Below are positions 1-8,566 of a stretch of DNA of 33,312 nucleotides, piece after piece. Both the position numbers and the translations under genes were made by a program. This stretch comes from Nitriliruptorales bacterium (GTDB lineage Bacteria > Actinomycetota > Nitriliruptoria > Euzebyales > Egibacteraceae), in contig WHTG01000009.1 of assembly GCA_009377835.1 (NCBI GenBank), positions 1-33,312 on the forward strand. Reading direction: 5' to 3'. The notes under the pieces were generated by a model. That model was given only the letters and a program-made list of their open reading frames with translations, made no database searches and was not told where the DNA came from. Position 1 is the stretch's first letter. Every line of letters starts with the position of its first letter.

Positions 1-867
1 CCACGGGTTGCGGTGCTGCTCAACGTCGCGCCGGACCACCTGGACTGGCACGGCAGCATGCGTGCGTACCGGGCTGCCAAGGGGCGGCTGTGGGCACGGC
101 AGCAGCCGGGTGACACTGCGGTGTACAACGCGGACGACGCCGGTGCCCGCGACGTGGTCGCGGCCCACCCGCCGCCCGCCGCAAGGTTGGAGTTCACGCT
201 CGGCGCGCCCGCGGACGGACAGGTCGGGGTCGAGGACGGAACCCTCGTCGTGCGTCGTGAGGGCTTGCGATCCGCGGTCGTGTCGGTCACGGAGTTGTCG
301 GTGTCGGAGCCGCACAACGTGGCGAACGTGTGTGCCGCAGTGGCCGGCGCGGTCGCAGCCGGTGCGGACGCCACGGCCTTGGTCCCGGCGCTGCGGGCGT
401 ACCAGTCGGGCCGGCACCGGCTGGAGTCGGTTGCGAGCGTCGGGGGAGTGCACTACGTCGACGACTCCAAGGCGACGAATCCGCACGCCGCCGCTGCCGC
501 GCTGGCCTCCTTCCCGGAGAAGCGTGTCGTGTGGATCGCCGGGGGCCTGGGCAAGCGCCTGGAGTTCTCGTCCCTCGCGCCGCTGATCCGCCGGCACGTC
601 AAGGCCGCCGTCACGATCGGTACCAGTGGTCCCACGATCGCGCACCTCGCGCGCAGTGTCGGAGTGCACGCCGTGGAGGCCGGGAGACTGGATGCCGCGG
701 TCGCCGCTGCGGCACGGCTGGCGGAGCCCGGCGACACTGTGCTGCTCGCCCCGGCGTGCGCTTCCATGGACCAGTTCACCGACTACGCCGAACGCGGGCA
801 GGTGTTCCGCACCGCGGTCGAGACCCTCGGCGCCGAATACGCCCAAGGAGCCGGCCATGGCAGCTGA
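1..867 (+). CDS. murD: UDP-N-acetylmuramoylalanine--D-glutamate ligase (3' part)
   Basis: This is the C-terminal part (288 residues) of MurD, which adds D-glutamate to UDP-MurNAc-L-Ala in the cytoplasm. The reading frame is open from base 1, so the start and the ATP-binding GKT loop lie outside the window; the family is usually about 450 residues. Visible hallmarks are the central-domain run LNVAPDHLDWHG at the very start, DDSKATNPHA (the DSKATN motif of the Mur ligase C-terminal domain), WIAGGLGK, and the C-terminal LLAPACASMDQF..Y.ERG. The stop overlaps the ftsW start by 11 bases, so the two are probably translationally coupled in a dcw operon. Confidence 0.96.
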   Translation, partial: PRVAVLLNVAPDHLDWHGSMRAYRAAKGRLWARQQPGDTAVYNADDAGARDVVAAHPPPAARLEFTLGAPADGQVGVEDGTLVVRREGLRSAVVSVTELSVSEPHNVANVCAAVAGAVAAGADATALVPALRAYQSGRHRLESVASVGGVHYVDDSKATNPHAAAAALASFPEKRVVWIAGGLGKRLEFSSLAPLIRRHVKAAVTIGTSGPTIAHLARSVGVHAVEAGRLDAAVAAAARLAEPGDTVLLAPACASMDQFTDYAERGQVFRTAVETLGAEYAQGAGHGS

Positions 868-2080
868 CGCCCGGGCCACGCGGTCCAGGCGCCGCCCCCC
901 GGCCGTCGTACGTGCCTCGCGTCCCGTGTCGCTGCGGCCCGAGGTGGGCGGCGACACGACTCCCGAGTTCATCACCGTTGCCGTGGTCGTCTCGCTGTTG
1001 CTGCTCGCCGGGCTGGTCATGACGTTCTCGGCGTCGTTCGTGCAGTCGACGGTGCAGACGGGCAACGCCTTCGGGATCTTCGGCAAGCAGCTGCTGTGGT
1101 CGGCGGTCGGGTTGCCGTTGCTGGTCGCGACCGCGATCACCGACTATCGGCGGTGGCGCCCCGTCGCGCGAGGTCTTCTGGCCGTGTCGCTGATCGCGGC
1201 CGTGGTCGTCGTCATCCCGGGCATCGGCGTCGAAGTCAACGGCGCTCGCCGGTGGTTGGAGTTGGGCCCACTGCGCTTCCAGCCGACGGAGATGCTCAAG
1301 CTCACGGTGCCGCTGTACCTGGCACACGTCCTCGCCGGCCGCTGGCGGCGGTTGCGCGGCGGCGACCTCCACGCACTGCTGATCCCGGCGGTGCCGCTGG
1401 TGGGCGTCGTCGGGGTGCTCGTGATGCTCGAACCCGACCTCGAGACCGCGCTGCTGCTCGCGGCGATCGTGGGCATCGTGCTGCTGGCAGCCGGGCTGCC
1501 CGGCAGGATCGTGGCCGGTCTGATCGCGGCGCTCGGGTTGCTCGGGCTGGCCGGCGTCGCCACGTCGGACTACCGACGTGGGCGGTTCCTCGCGTGGCTG
1601 GATCCCATGTCGGACGCCAGCAACTTCGGGTACCAGACGGTGCAGGGCTACTACGCGCTTGCCTCGGGCGGGTGGACGGGTGCGGGCCTTGGTCAGGGGC
1701 GCGGCAAGTGGCTGTACATCCCCAACGCGCACACCGACTACATCTTCGCGATCATCGGCGAGGAAACCGGCCTGCTGGGTGCGACGGCGATTCTCGTGTT
1801 GTTCGCGGCGCTGGCGGTCGGCGGAACGAGGACAGCGCGTTACGCGCCGGATCCCTTCGGCCGGCTGCTCGCCGCGTCGATCACAGGGTGGTTGCTGGTG
1901 CAGGCGACGATCAACATCGGTTCCGTCGTCGGGCTCCTGCCGGTCACCGGCGTCACGCTCCCGCTGGTGAGTTTCGGCGGGTCGTCCCTGGTGTTCACGA
2001 TGCTTGGCATCGGCATGCTGCTGTCGATCAGCCGAGCGGCGCGCCACGGCAGCACGGCCCGGGGCGAGGGCGCCCGATGA
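857..2080 (+). CDS. ftsW: SEDS-family peptidoglycan glycosyltransferase FtsW
   Basis: FtsW polymerises lipid II at the division septum together with a class B PBP. The 407-residue product begins with a basic, Arg-rich cytoplasmic tail of about 40 residues and continues as a polytopic membrane protein with roughly ten hydrophobic segments. SEDS motifs are clear: NGARRWLELGP..FQPTE near residue 130, the PNAHTDYIFAIIGEETGLLG loop, and GLLPVTGVTLPLVSFGGSSL near the C-terminus. The ATG at 857 is chosen because it sits just inside the murD end and gives a normal tail; longer upstream starts would run deep into murD. Oddity: the usual PDxGT loop reads EPDLET, with Glu at residue 196 in place of Gly. 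FtsW is favoured over RodA because of its place in the dcw cluster. Confidence 0.95.
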   Translation: MAADARATRSRRRPPAVVRASRPVSLRPEVGGDTTPEFITVAVVVSLLLLAGLVMTFSASFVQSTVQTGNAFGIFGKQLLWSAVGLPLLVATAITDYRRWRPVARGLLAVSLIAAVVVVIPGIGVEVNGARRWLELGPLRFQPTEMLKLTVPLYLAHVLAGRWRRLRGGDLHALLIPAVPLVGVVGVLVMLEPDLETALLLAAIVGIVLLAAGLPGRIVAGLIAALGLLGLAGVATSDYRRGRFLAWLDPMSDASNFGYQTVQGYYALASGGWTGAGLGQGRGKWLYIPNAHTDYIFAIIGEETGLLGATAILVLFAALAVGGTRTARYAPDPFGRLLAASITGWLLVQATINIGSVVGLLPVTGVTLPLVSFGGSSLVFTMLGIGMLLSISRAARHGSTARGEGAR

Positions 2081-3207
2081 GCGGCACCGTGTTGATCGCC
2101 GGCGGGGGTACGGGTGGACACGTGTTTCCCTCGCTCGCTGTCGCGGCGGCGCTGCGCGACACCGGCGTCGTGGACGTGGAGTTCATCGGCACCGCGCGTG
2201 GAGTCGAGTCACGACTGGTGCCGGAGGCGGGATGGACACTACACCCGGTGGACACGCTGCCGCTGGCGCGCCGGCTGTCACCCTCGACCGCCCGCATCCC
2301 GGTCGTCGTGCTGCGGGCGGCGCGTCAGGCGTTGGCCGTCATCAGGAGCCGGCGTGCGGTCGCCGCGGTCGTGTTCGGGGGGTACGTGTCCGTCCCGCTT
2401 GCGATCGCCGCGTGGCGCGCACGCATCCCGTTGATCGTCCACGAGCAGAATGCGGTGCCGGGCCTGGCCAACCGCCTGGCCGGCCGGTGGGCCTCGGCAG
2501 TGGCGACCACGCACCCGGGCCGCCGCTTCGGACGAGTTCTCCCGGTTGTCACGGGGAACCCGGTGCGCCCGGGCCTCGACCCGCAGGCGGTGGCCGGCAC
2601 CCGCAGCGAGGCGCTGGCGCATTTCGGCCTGCAGCTCGAGCGTCGCACGCTGCTGATCTTCGGCGGCAGCCAGGGGGCCCGGCGCATCAACACCGCAGTG
2701 GTCGACTCCGCCGGTCGGTGGCCGGATTCCGCCCGCCTGCAGATCCTGCATGCCGCCGGGCGGGGCAACTACGAGGAGGTCGCGGCCGCATGGAAGGCGG
2801 CGCTGACCGACGACGACGCGCTGGTCGTGCGCTGTGTCGACTTCATTGACCGCATGGAGCTCGCGTATGCCGTGAGCGACGTCGTGGTGTGCCGCTCGGG
2901 CGCGTCGACCCTGGCGGAGCTGACCGTCCTCGGGCTGCCAAGCATCCTTGTGCCGTACCCCCACGCGACCGGTGACCACCAGACCGCGAACGCACGGCGG
3001 GTCGCCGACGCCGGTGGTGCCGTACTGATCCCCGACGGTGAACTCGACGCCGAACGCCTTGTCGCCGAAGCACAGCCGCTGCTGGGCGACGACGCGCGAC
3101 GGGCGCGCATGGCGGCAGCCGCCGGGACCGTCGGGCGCCCCGACGCGGCGCGACAGGTGGCAGCCCTGGTACTCGAGCAGATCGAGCGGCGGAAGGCGGC
3201 ACGATGA
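2077..3207 (+). CDS. murG: UDP-GlcNAc:lipid I N-acetylglucosaminyltransferase MurG
   Basis: MurG transfers GlcNAc from UDP-GlcNAc to lipid I on the inner membrane face to make lipid II, the substrate of FtsW. The 376-residue protein is of normal length and has the GT-B fold signatures: a glycine-rich loop AGGGTGGHVFPSL at residues 8-20, HEQNAVPGLANR, TGNPVR, GGSQGARRIN, and the UDP-binding RSGASTLAEL followed by PYPHATGDHQTANA. The ATG overlaps the ftsW stop as ATGA, typical of coupled translation in this cluster. Nothing is missing from the motifs I can read. Confidence 0.97.
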   Translation: MSGTVLIAGGGTGGHVFPSLAVAAALRDTGVVDVEFIGTARGVESRLVPEAGWTLHPVDTLPLARRLSPSTARIPVVVLRAARQALAVIRSRRAVAAVVFGGYVSVPLAIAAWRARIPLIVHEQNAVPGLANRLAGRWASAVATTHPGRRFGRVLPVVTGNPVRPGLDPQAVAGTRSEALAHFGLQLERRTLLIFGGSQGARRINTAVVDSAGRWPDSARLQILHAAGRGNYEEVAAAWKAALTDDDALVVRCVDFIDRMELAYAVSDVVVCRSGASTLAELTVLGLPSILVPYPHATGDHQTANARRVADAGGAVLIPDGELDAERLVAEAQPLLGDDARRARMAAAAGTVGRPDAARQVAALVLEQIERRKAAR

Positions 3208-4607
3208 CTGCGCCCCCGCAGCTGACCCTGGACCTCGACCGGCCGATTCACCTGGTCGGCATCGGCGGTGCGGGGATGAGCGCGTTGGCCTCCATCCTGC
3301 TGCAGCGGGGCCATACGGTCACTGGCAGCGACCTTCGCGGCGGGCCCGCCGCGACCGCGCTGGCAGCCATGGGCGCACGCGTGGCGATCGGGCACGCCGC
3401 CGAGCACGTCGGCAGTCCCGCCCTCGTCGTGACCTCGACCGCCGTTCCCTCCGAGAACCCCGAGGTCGCAACAGCGCGCGAACGGGGTATCCCGGTCGTC
3501 CGGCGGGCCGAGCTGCTGGCGGCGTTGATTGGCGGCCGGCGCGGCCTGCTGGTGGCAGGGACGCACGGCAAGACGACGACGACGTCGATGGTCACCGTCG
3601 CGCTGCAGCAGGCGGGGCTGGACCCCTCCTTCGCGATCGGTGGGATGATCCACGGCTCAGGCGCCAGTGCCCACCACGGCCTCGGCGACATCTTCGTGGC
3701 GGAGGCCGACGAGTCGGACCGCTCGCTGCTCGTGTTCGCGCCGGACTGCGCGATCGTCACCAACGTGGAGTTGGACCATCACGACGTGTACAGAGAGCTT
3801 GACGAGGTCCTGGACACGTTCGCGCGGTTCCTGGCCCAGCGCACGACCGGCGCCCCGGCGATCATCTGCGCCGACGACAACGGCGCACGTCACCTCGCCG
3901 CAATGGTCGACGACCCGGTCGTCACCTACGGCCAGACGCCCGACGCGGACCTCCAGTTGACAGCGATCACCCTGGACACGGGTGCGTCGCGCTGTGTCGT
4001 GGTTCGCGAGGGCCTTCCACCCGCCGAACTGATCCTGCGTGTCCCCGGGCTGCACAACCTGCTCAACGCGGTCGCCGCGGTCGCCGCCGCGACATGGGCC
4101 GGTGCCGACATCGACGCGGTGTTGGAGGGGCTGTCCCGGTTCGGCGGTGCCCAGCGGCGGTTCGAGCGCCTGGGAACCGCCCGCGGTGTGACCGTCGTCG
4201 ACGACTACGCGCACCATCCCACCGAGATCGTCGCGACCATCGCGGCCGCCCGCCAGACCGCGCTGCGGGGCAAGCTGGTCGCGGTGTTCCAGCCCCACCG
4301 GTACTCCCGGACCGCGGTGCTGGCGGAGGAACTCGGCCGCGCACTGGGCGGGGCGGACGCGGCCGTCGTCACCGACGTCTACCCGGCCGGTGAGGCGCCG
4401 GAGCCGGGGGTCACGGGCCAGCTCGTCGCTGACGCCGCAGCCGCGACCGGAGTCCCGACACAGTACGTGGCGGACACACTCGACGTCACGGCGGCAGTCG
4501 CCGAGATGGTGGGCGAGGGCGACCTGGTTCTGACACTGGGCGCCGGAGACGTCACCCAGGTGGGCCCCCTGCTGCTACAGGTGCTCGAAGGGGGAGCGGA
4601 CGCATGA
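3204..4607 (+). CDS. murC: UDP-N-acetylmuramate--L-alanine ligase
   Basis: MurC ligates L-alanine to UDP-MurNAc with ATP, the first peptide-stem step of peptidoglycan synthesis. The 467-residue protein has the three Mur-ligase domains: an N-terminal Rossmann-like region with GIGGAGMSALA, a central ATPase domain with the P-loop GTHGKTTTT (Lys123) and EADESD..L..FAPDCAIVTNVELDHHD, and a C-terminal domain with DDYAHHPTEI and FQPHRYSRT, both typical of MurC as opposed to MurD/E/F. It overlaps murG by ATGA at its start and murB by ATGA at its end. Confidence 0.98.
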   Translation: MTAPPQLTLDLDRPIHLVGIGGAGMSALASILLQRGHTVTGSDLRGGPAATALAAMGARVAIGHAAEHVGSPALVVTSTAVPSENPEVATARERGIPVVRRAELLAALIGGRRGLLVAGTHGKTTTTSMVTVALQQAGLDPSFAIGGMIHGSGASAHHGLGDIFVAEADESDRSLLVFAPDCAIVTNVELDHHDVYRELDEVLDTFARFLAQRTTGAPAIICADDNGARHLAAMVDDPVVTYGQTPDADLQLTAITLDTGASRCVVVREGLPPAELILRVPGLHNLLNAVAAVAAATWAGADIDAVLEGLSRFGGAQRRFERLGTARGVTVVDDYAHHPTEIVATIAAARQTALRGKLVAVFQPHRYSRTAVLAEELGRALGGADAAVVTDVYPAGEAPEPGVTGQLVADAAAATGVPTQYVADTLDVTAAVAEMVGEGDLVLTLGAGDVTQVGPLLLQVLEGGADA

Positions 4608-5572
4608 CGGCTGCGCTGGTCGAGCAGTTGAGCGCCGCGGTGTCCGGTGAGGTTCGGGCAGACGAACCGCTTGCGGGATACACGACATTGAAGGTCGGTG
4701 GCCCCGCCCAGGCGCTCGTGCGTGCCGAATCAGTCGACGACCTCCTCGCCGTCGCGGAGATCTCCCGCCGATCCGGCGTTCCGTGGTTGATCGTCGGCCG
4801 CGGCTCGAACCTGTTGGTCGCGGACCGGGGGTGGCCCGGGGTCGCCGTCGCCCTTGGGCGCGCGTTTCGGGGCGCCGAACGGGCCGGGTCCGACGGCGGC
4901 AGCCTGGGCGCCGCCGTGGAGGTACTCGCCGGTGGTGCCGAGCCCATGCCGATCCTTGCGAACACCGTCGCGGGATGGCACCTGGGAGGGCTCGCGTTCG
5001 GTGTCGCCATTCCCGGCAGCGTGGGAGGAGCCGTCCGCATGAATGCCGGTGCCCACGGCAGCCAGATGCGCGACGTCCTGGTCGAGGCAGAGGTCATCCG
5101 CCTGACCACGGGTGTGCCCGAGTGCATCCCTGCGGTGGACCTGGACATGTCGTATCGCCAGACGACACTGCCGTCGGACGCCGTGGTGGTCCGGGCGCGA
5201 CTGCGGCTTCATCGCGCGTCGCACGCCACCCTGACCGGCGACATGAGCGAGATGCGTCAGTGGCGCCGCGACCATCAGCCGATCAACGAACCCTCGTGCG
5301 GGAGCGTCTTCCGCAACCCTCCAGGCGACTCGGCGGGGAGGCTCATCGAGGCGGCGGGGATGAAGGGGCACCGGGTCGGCGCTGCGGAGGTCAGCCGTGT
5401 CCACGCCAACTTCATCACCGTCGGCCCTGGTGCTCGCGCCGCAGACGTCTACGCCGTCATACACGAGGTCACCGACGCCGTCGAGCGGCAGTCCGGCGTT
5501 CGACTGCAGACCGAGGTCGTGACGGTCGGATTCTCCTCCGATCATCCCACCCATGTGGGAGGTGTGTCATGA
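4604..5572 (+). CDS. murB: UDP-N-acetylenolpyruvoylglucosamine reductase
   Basis: MurB is the FAD- and NADPH-dependent reductase that converts UDP-GlcNAc-enolpyruvate to UDP-MurNAc. The 322-residue protein shows the FAD-binding region (TTLKVGGPA, then VGRGSNLLVADRG), NAGAHGSQM, SYRQTTL, and the catalytic SCGSVFRNP with proton-donor Ser near residue 234. GRLIEAAGMKGHRVGAAEVS..HANFI follows and is typical of the family. Placement between murC and ftsQ is common in Gram-positive dcw clusters. It overlaps both neighbours by ATGA. Confidence 0.97.
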   Translation: MTAALVEQLSAAVSGEVRADEPLAGYTTLKVGGPAQALVRAESVDDLLAVAEISRRSGVPWLIVGRGSNLLVADRGWPGVAVALGRAFRGAERAGSDGGSLGAAVEVLAGGAEPMPILANTVAGWHLGGLAFGVAIPGSVGGAVRMNAGAHGSQMRDVLVEAEVIRLTTGVPECIPAVDLDMSYRQTTLPSDAVVVRARLRLHRASHATLTGDMSEMRQWRRDHQPINEPSCGSVFRNPPGDSAGRLIEAAGMKGHRVGAAEVSRVHANFITVGPGARAADVYAVIHEVTDAVERQSGVRLQTEVVTVGFSSDHPTHVGGVS

Positions 5573-6396
5573 GCACGGCGACCCGGACCACCCACCGCCC
5601 GCCGATGGATGCAAGGATCCGGCAACGGCGCATCGAGGTGCAGCGCGAGCATGTGCGCCGCCGTCGTCGGATGCTCGGCGCTGTCGTCCTGCTCGCCCTG
5701 GCGGCCGCCGGCGCCGTGGGGATCACCCGGTCCCCGTTGTTCGCGATCACCGCCGTCCGAGTCGAAGGTGTAGAGCGCCCCGAGGCGCGCCTGATCAAGG
5801 ACGTCGCTCAGATCCGGACCGGCCAGAACCTCATGACCGCCGACCTCGACGACGCCGTGGAGCGCACCCGTGCGCTGCCGTGGGTCGCCAGCGCGCAGGT
5901 GCGCCGCGACGCCCCGTCGACCGTCGTCCTCGACGTGGTCCCGCGGCGCCCCGTGGGGATCCTGCGCGCCGCCTCGGGCAATTGGCTGGTCGACTCGGAG
6001 GGGGTGGTCATCGCCAGGGCACGCGATCGACTGCTGCCCCACATCGACGTGACGATCGACACCGTGCTCGTTCCAGGCGTGAGGATCGACGACCCGGCAG
6101 CACGCAACGCGCTCGCGCTGCATCAGTCGCTGCCGCGCGACGTGCGCTCGGCACTCCTGGCGGTCGAGGCGGTGGGTGCGCGCACCGTGCGCGTACGCCT
6201 GGCCCTGCACCGCCTCGCCGATCCCGACACGTATCGCAAGGGGCAGAAGACCTGGGTCCGGCTGGGCGCCGCGGGTGATGTCGACAAGCAGCTGACCGTC
6301 CTGCGCGCCCTGCTGGGGCAGATGCGCAAGGCTCGCGCGGGTGTGCCTTCGGAGGTGGACGTGCGCGTGCCGGGGAACCCGACGGTGATCCCGTGA
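5569..6396 (+). CDS. ftsQ: cell division protein FtsQ/DivIB (POTRA domain)
   Basis: A bitopic divisome protein of 275 residues. The first 37 or so residues are cytoplasmic and very basic (RRRRRM before the membrane), followed by one transmembrane helix at about residues 38-55 and an extracytoplasmic POTRA domain beginning ITAVRVEGVERPEARLI. The RTGQNLMTADLDDAVERTRALPWVASAQVRRDAPSTVVLDVVPRRPVGIL run is characteristic of FtsQ/DivIB, which scaffolds FtsB/FtsL and the septal synthase. The ATG overlaps the murB stop by ATGA, which fixes the start. It is the last gene before a 167-base gap carrying the ftsZ promoter. Confidence 0.93.
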   Translation: MSTATRTTHRPPMDARIRQRRIEVQREHVRRRRRMLGAVVLLALAAAGAVGITRSPLFAITAVRVEGVERPEARLIKDVAQIRTGQNLMTADLDDAVERTRALPWVASAQVRRDAPSTVVLDVVPRRPVGILRAASGNWLVDSEGVVIARARDRLLPHIDVTIDTVLVPGVRIDDPAARNALALHQSLPRDVRSALLAVEAVGARTVRVRLALHRLADPDTYRKGQKTWVRLGAAGDVDKQLTVLRALLGQMRKARAGVPSEVDVRVPGNPTVIP

Positions 6397-6409
6397 CGGG
6401 CGCGCTTGC

Positions 6410-6438
6410 TTGACGGAGAACAACGCCCCGTTTATGGT
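6410..6438 (+). promoter_or_regulatory. sigma-70-like promoter of ftsZ
   Basis: TTGACG (6410-6415) and TATGGT (6433-6438) are separated by exactly 17 bases, close to the primary sigma consensus. It lies just after the ftsQ stop and would start transcription near 6445, leaving a leader of about 120 bases before the ftsZ GTG. It lets ftsZ be transcribed independently of the upstream mur genes. Seen directly; activity is inferred. Confidence 0.6.
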
Positions 6439-6463
6439 CCCTTCAACACCAGGTTGACATAAG

Positions 6464-6469
6464 TATAAC
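6464..6469 (+). promoter_or_regulatory. possible second ftsZ -10 element
   Basis: TATAAC matches the -10 consensus in five of six positions and lies in the AT-rich part of the ftsQ-ftsZ gap. The only upstream partner at 16 bases is TTCAAC (6442-6447), a weak -35. It could be a second promoter or part of a leader element that overlaps the hairpin at 6468-6484. Confidence 0.3.
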
Positions 6470-6484
6470 CCTCTAGTTGAGGGT
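6468..6484 (+). promoter_or_regulatory. inverted repeat in the ftsZ leader
   Basis: ACCCTC, a five-base loop TAGTT, then GAGGGT form a perfect six-base-pair stem. It lies in a strikingly AT-rich patch (6454-6490) within a GC-rich genome, directly downstream of a TTGACA. No U-run follows, and ftsZ lies 80 bases downstream, so an attenuator, a protein-binding operator or an mRNA-stability element is as likely as a terminator. From memory, similar AT-rich leaders occur before ftsZ in other actinobacteria. Confidence 0.4.
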
Positions 6485-6563
6485 AAGAGAACCCTGGACG
6501 ACGAATTCCGCCGGTGGGTAGACCCCGGGCGCGTCGTTCTCCGCGAACCAGAAGGGAGTCGCA

Positions 6564-7727
6564 GTGGCGGCACCGCAGAACTATCTGGCGGTCATCAAGG
6601 TCGTCGGCATCGGCGGCGGCGGAGTCAACGCCGCGAACCGGATGATCGAGGCCGGGCTCAAAGGCGTTGAATTCATCGCCGTGAACACCGACGCGCAGGC
6701 CCTGCTCATGTCCGACGCCGACGTGAAGCTCGACGTCGGCCGTGAACTGACCAGAGGTCTGGGCGCAGGCAGCGATCCTGAGGTCGGCCGCAAGGCCGCC
6801 GAGGAGCACCGCGATGAGATCGAGGAGGTCCTCAAGGGTGCCGACATGGTGTTCGTCACGGCCGGCGAGGGCGGTGGTACCGGCACCGGCGGCGCCCCCG
6901 TGGTCGCCGAAATCGCCAAGGGGCTCGGTGCGCTCACCATCGGCGTCGTCACGCGGCCGTTCTCCTTCGAGGGCCGCCGCCGCAGCGTCCAGGCGGAAAA
7001 GGGGATCGAGGACCTGCGCGAATCCGTCGACACACTGATCGTCATCCCCAACGACCGGCTGCTGGAAATCTCCGACGAGGAGACGTCCGTGCTGCAGGCG
7101 TTCCGCCTCGCCGACGACGTCCTGCTGTCCGGCGTGTCCGGCATCACGGACCTGATCACGACACCGGGCCTGATCAACACGGACTTCGCCGACGTGTCGA
7201 CCGTGATGCGCGACGCCGGCAGCGCCCTCATGGGCATCGGCAAGGCGCGCGGCGAGAAACGCGCGCTCGAGGCGGCGCGGATGGCTGTCAGCTCCCCGCT
7301 GCTCGAGGCCTCCATCGAAGGCGCACGCGCCGTGCTGCTGATGATCGCCGGCGGCAGCGACCTCGGTCTGTACGAGGTCAACGAGGCAGCCGAGATCATC
7401 GCCCAGGCCGCCGACTCGGACGCCAACATCATCTTCGGTGCGGTCATCGACGACGCGTTGGGCGACGAGGTGAAGGTCACGGTCATCGCTGCCGGTTTCA
7501 CGGAGACGCCCGCAGCGTTGCAGCCGCAGCAGCATGCCGGCCGTGGTGGCGTCCTGCGTCCGCTGGAACGCCGCGAGCCCGCCGCACCGGCACCCGCGAC
7601 CTCGCCGCTGCTCGACGACGAGGACGAGGAGGACGAGGTCTTCCGTCCGCGGACGGATCGGCCTCCCGTGGTGATCGGCGGCGACGACGACGATGATCTC
7701 GACATCCCGTCGTTCCTGAAGCGGTGA
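6564..7727 (+). CDS. ftsZ: cell division GTPase FtsZ
   Basis: The tubulin homologue that forms the cytokinetic ring (387 residues). The N-terminal nucleotide fold carries [16 protein letters not shown] and the tubulin signature GGGTGTGG at residues 103-110; the T7 synergy loop is [16 protein letters not shown], with NTDFAD supplying the catalytic acidic residues. After about residue 315 a variable linker becomes strongly acidic (runs of Asp/Glu) and ends in the conserved C-terminal peptide [11 protein letters not shown], which binds partners such as SepF. The GTG start is preceded by GAAGGGAG at 6551-6558, a strong ribosome site. It overlaps pgeF by GTGA. Confidence 0.98.
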   Translation: MAAPQNYLAVIKVVGIGGGGVNAANRMIEAGLKGVEFIAVNTDAQALLMSDADVKLDVGRELTRGLGAGSDPEVGRKAAEEHRDEIEEVLKGADMVFVTAGEGGGTGTGGAPVVAEIAKGLGALTIGVVTRPFSFEGRRRSVQAEKGIEDLRESVDTLIVIPNDRLLEISDEETSVLQAFRLADDVLLSGVSGITDLITTPGLINTDFADVSTVMRDAGSALMGIGKARGEKRALEAARMAVSSPLLEASIEGARAVLLMIAGGSDLGLYEVNEAAEIIAQAADSDANIIFGAVIDDALGDEVKVTVIAAGFTETPAALQPQQHAGRGGVLRPLERREPAAPAPATSPLLDDEDEEDEVFRPRTDRPPVVIGGDDDDDLDIPSFLKR

Positions 7728-8566
7728 CATCGGCGGCACGCGCTGCCACGCTGCGACCGTCGAACGCCTCGACGCCCGTCACGGTCGCCATCCCCGAGGA
7801 CCCCGCGGTCCGCATCGTCTTCACCGGTCGGTCCCTCGGTGCCGACGGTGACGCGAATCTGTCGCTGATCGTGGGTGACGGCGACGCTGTCGTGGCGCGA
7901 CAAGCCGCTCTGAAGTTGCTCGGCGTGTCGCTGGAGCGGGCGGTGTTCATGCAGCAGGTCCACGGTGGCGACGTCGCAGCCGTGGACGTCGCCGACGCGG
8001 GACGTGGCGGCCTCGTCCACGCCGATGCCGTACCGGGGGTCGACGCCTTGGTGACGTCGGCGCGTGACCTCGCGCTGGCCGTGCTCGTCGCCGACTGCGT
8101 GCCGGTGGTGCTCGTCGATCCGGGCCGCGCGGTCGGTGTCGCCCACGCCGGCCGGGGCGGTGTCGTGCACGATGTCGTCCCGGCTGCCGCGGCCCGGCTG
8201 TCGGACGACGTCAGCCGTGTCGTCGCGGTGATCGGCCCCGCGATCGGCGCGTGCTGCTACGAGGTGCCGGGAGAGTTGTCGGACGAGGTGGCAGCCACCA
8301 ATCCGGCCGCGACCGCGACGACCTCGTGGGGAACACCGTCACTGGACCTCCCCGGGGCGGTGCGCGCCCAGCTGCGGGCGGCTGGAGTCGCCCGCGTAGA
8401 GGATGCCGGCGGCTGCACGCGCTGCCACGCGGGAATGCTCTTCAGCCACCGCGCTGCCACCGAAGGCATCGCCCCTCACGGCCGGCAGGCGGGGATGGTC
8501 GTGCGGAGGTCGCCGGACGCCGCACCTCCCGGAGGTGGGCTGAGATCGTCCCTAGAATTGGCGTGA
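7724..8566 (+). CDS. pgeF: PgeF/YfiH family purine nucleoside phosphorylase-like (laccase-domain) protein
   Basis: A 280-residue cytosolic enzyme of the YfiH/LACC1 family. Members cleave purine nucleosides, and E. coli PgeF has been linked to correcting peptidoglycan-precursor errors; that role here is inferred. The zinc ligands typical of the family are visible: QQVHGGDV (His80), VADCVP (Cys125) and AHAG (His141), followed by [13 protein letters not shown] and a C-terminal [15 protein letters not shown]. The usual HAGWRG reads HAGRGG here, so the conserved Trp is missing. The GTG start overlaps the ftsZ stop (GTGA). An N-terminal extension of about 25 residues precedes the domain. Confidence 0.9.
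   Translation: MTSAARAATLRPSNASTPVTVAIPEDPAVRIVFTGRSLGADGDANLSLIVGDGDAVVARQAALKLLGVSLERAVFMQQVHGGDVAAVDVADAGRGGLVHADAVPGVDALVTSARDLALAVLVADCVPVVLVDPGRAVGVAHAGRGGVVHDVVPAAAARLSDDVSRVVAVIGPAIGACCYEVPGELSDEVAATNPAATATTSWGTPSLDLPGAVRAQLRAAGVARVEDAGGCTRCHAGMLFSHRAATEGIAPHGRQAGMVVRRSPDAAPPGGGLRSSLELA
8553..8558 (+). promoter_or_regulatory. -10 element for a leaderless yggS-type transcript
   Basis: TAGAAT lies exactly seven bases upstream of the ATG at 8566, inside the last codons of pgeF. No Shine-Dalgarno sequence is present before that ATG. Transcription from this -10 would begin at or within a base or two of the start codon. No clear -35 is seen. Confidence 0.45.

Noticed and set aside
6454-6459. 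TTGACA in the ftsZ leader as a -35 element
   Set aside because: It is a perfect -35 hexamer, but nothing like a -10 lies 16-19 bases downstream. The better pair is TTGACG/TATGGT upstream.
7606-7700. Asp/Glu-rich repeat in the ftsZ 3' region as a possible separate element
   Set aside because: It is the normal variable acidic linker of FtsZ and leads straight into the conserved C-terminal peptide.
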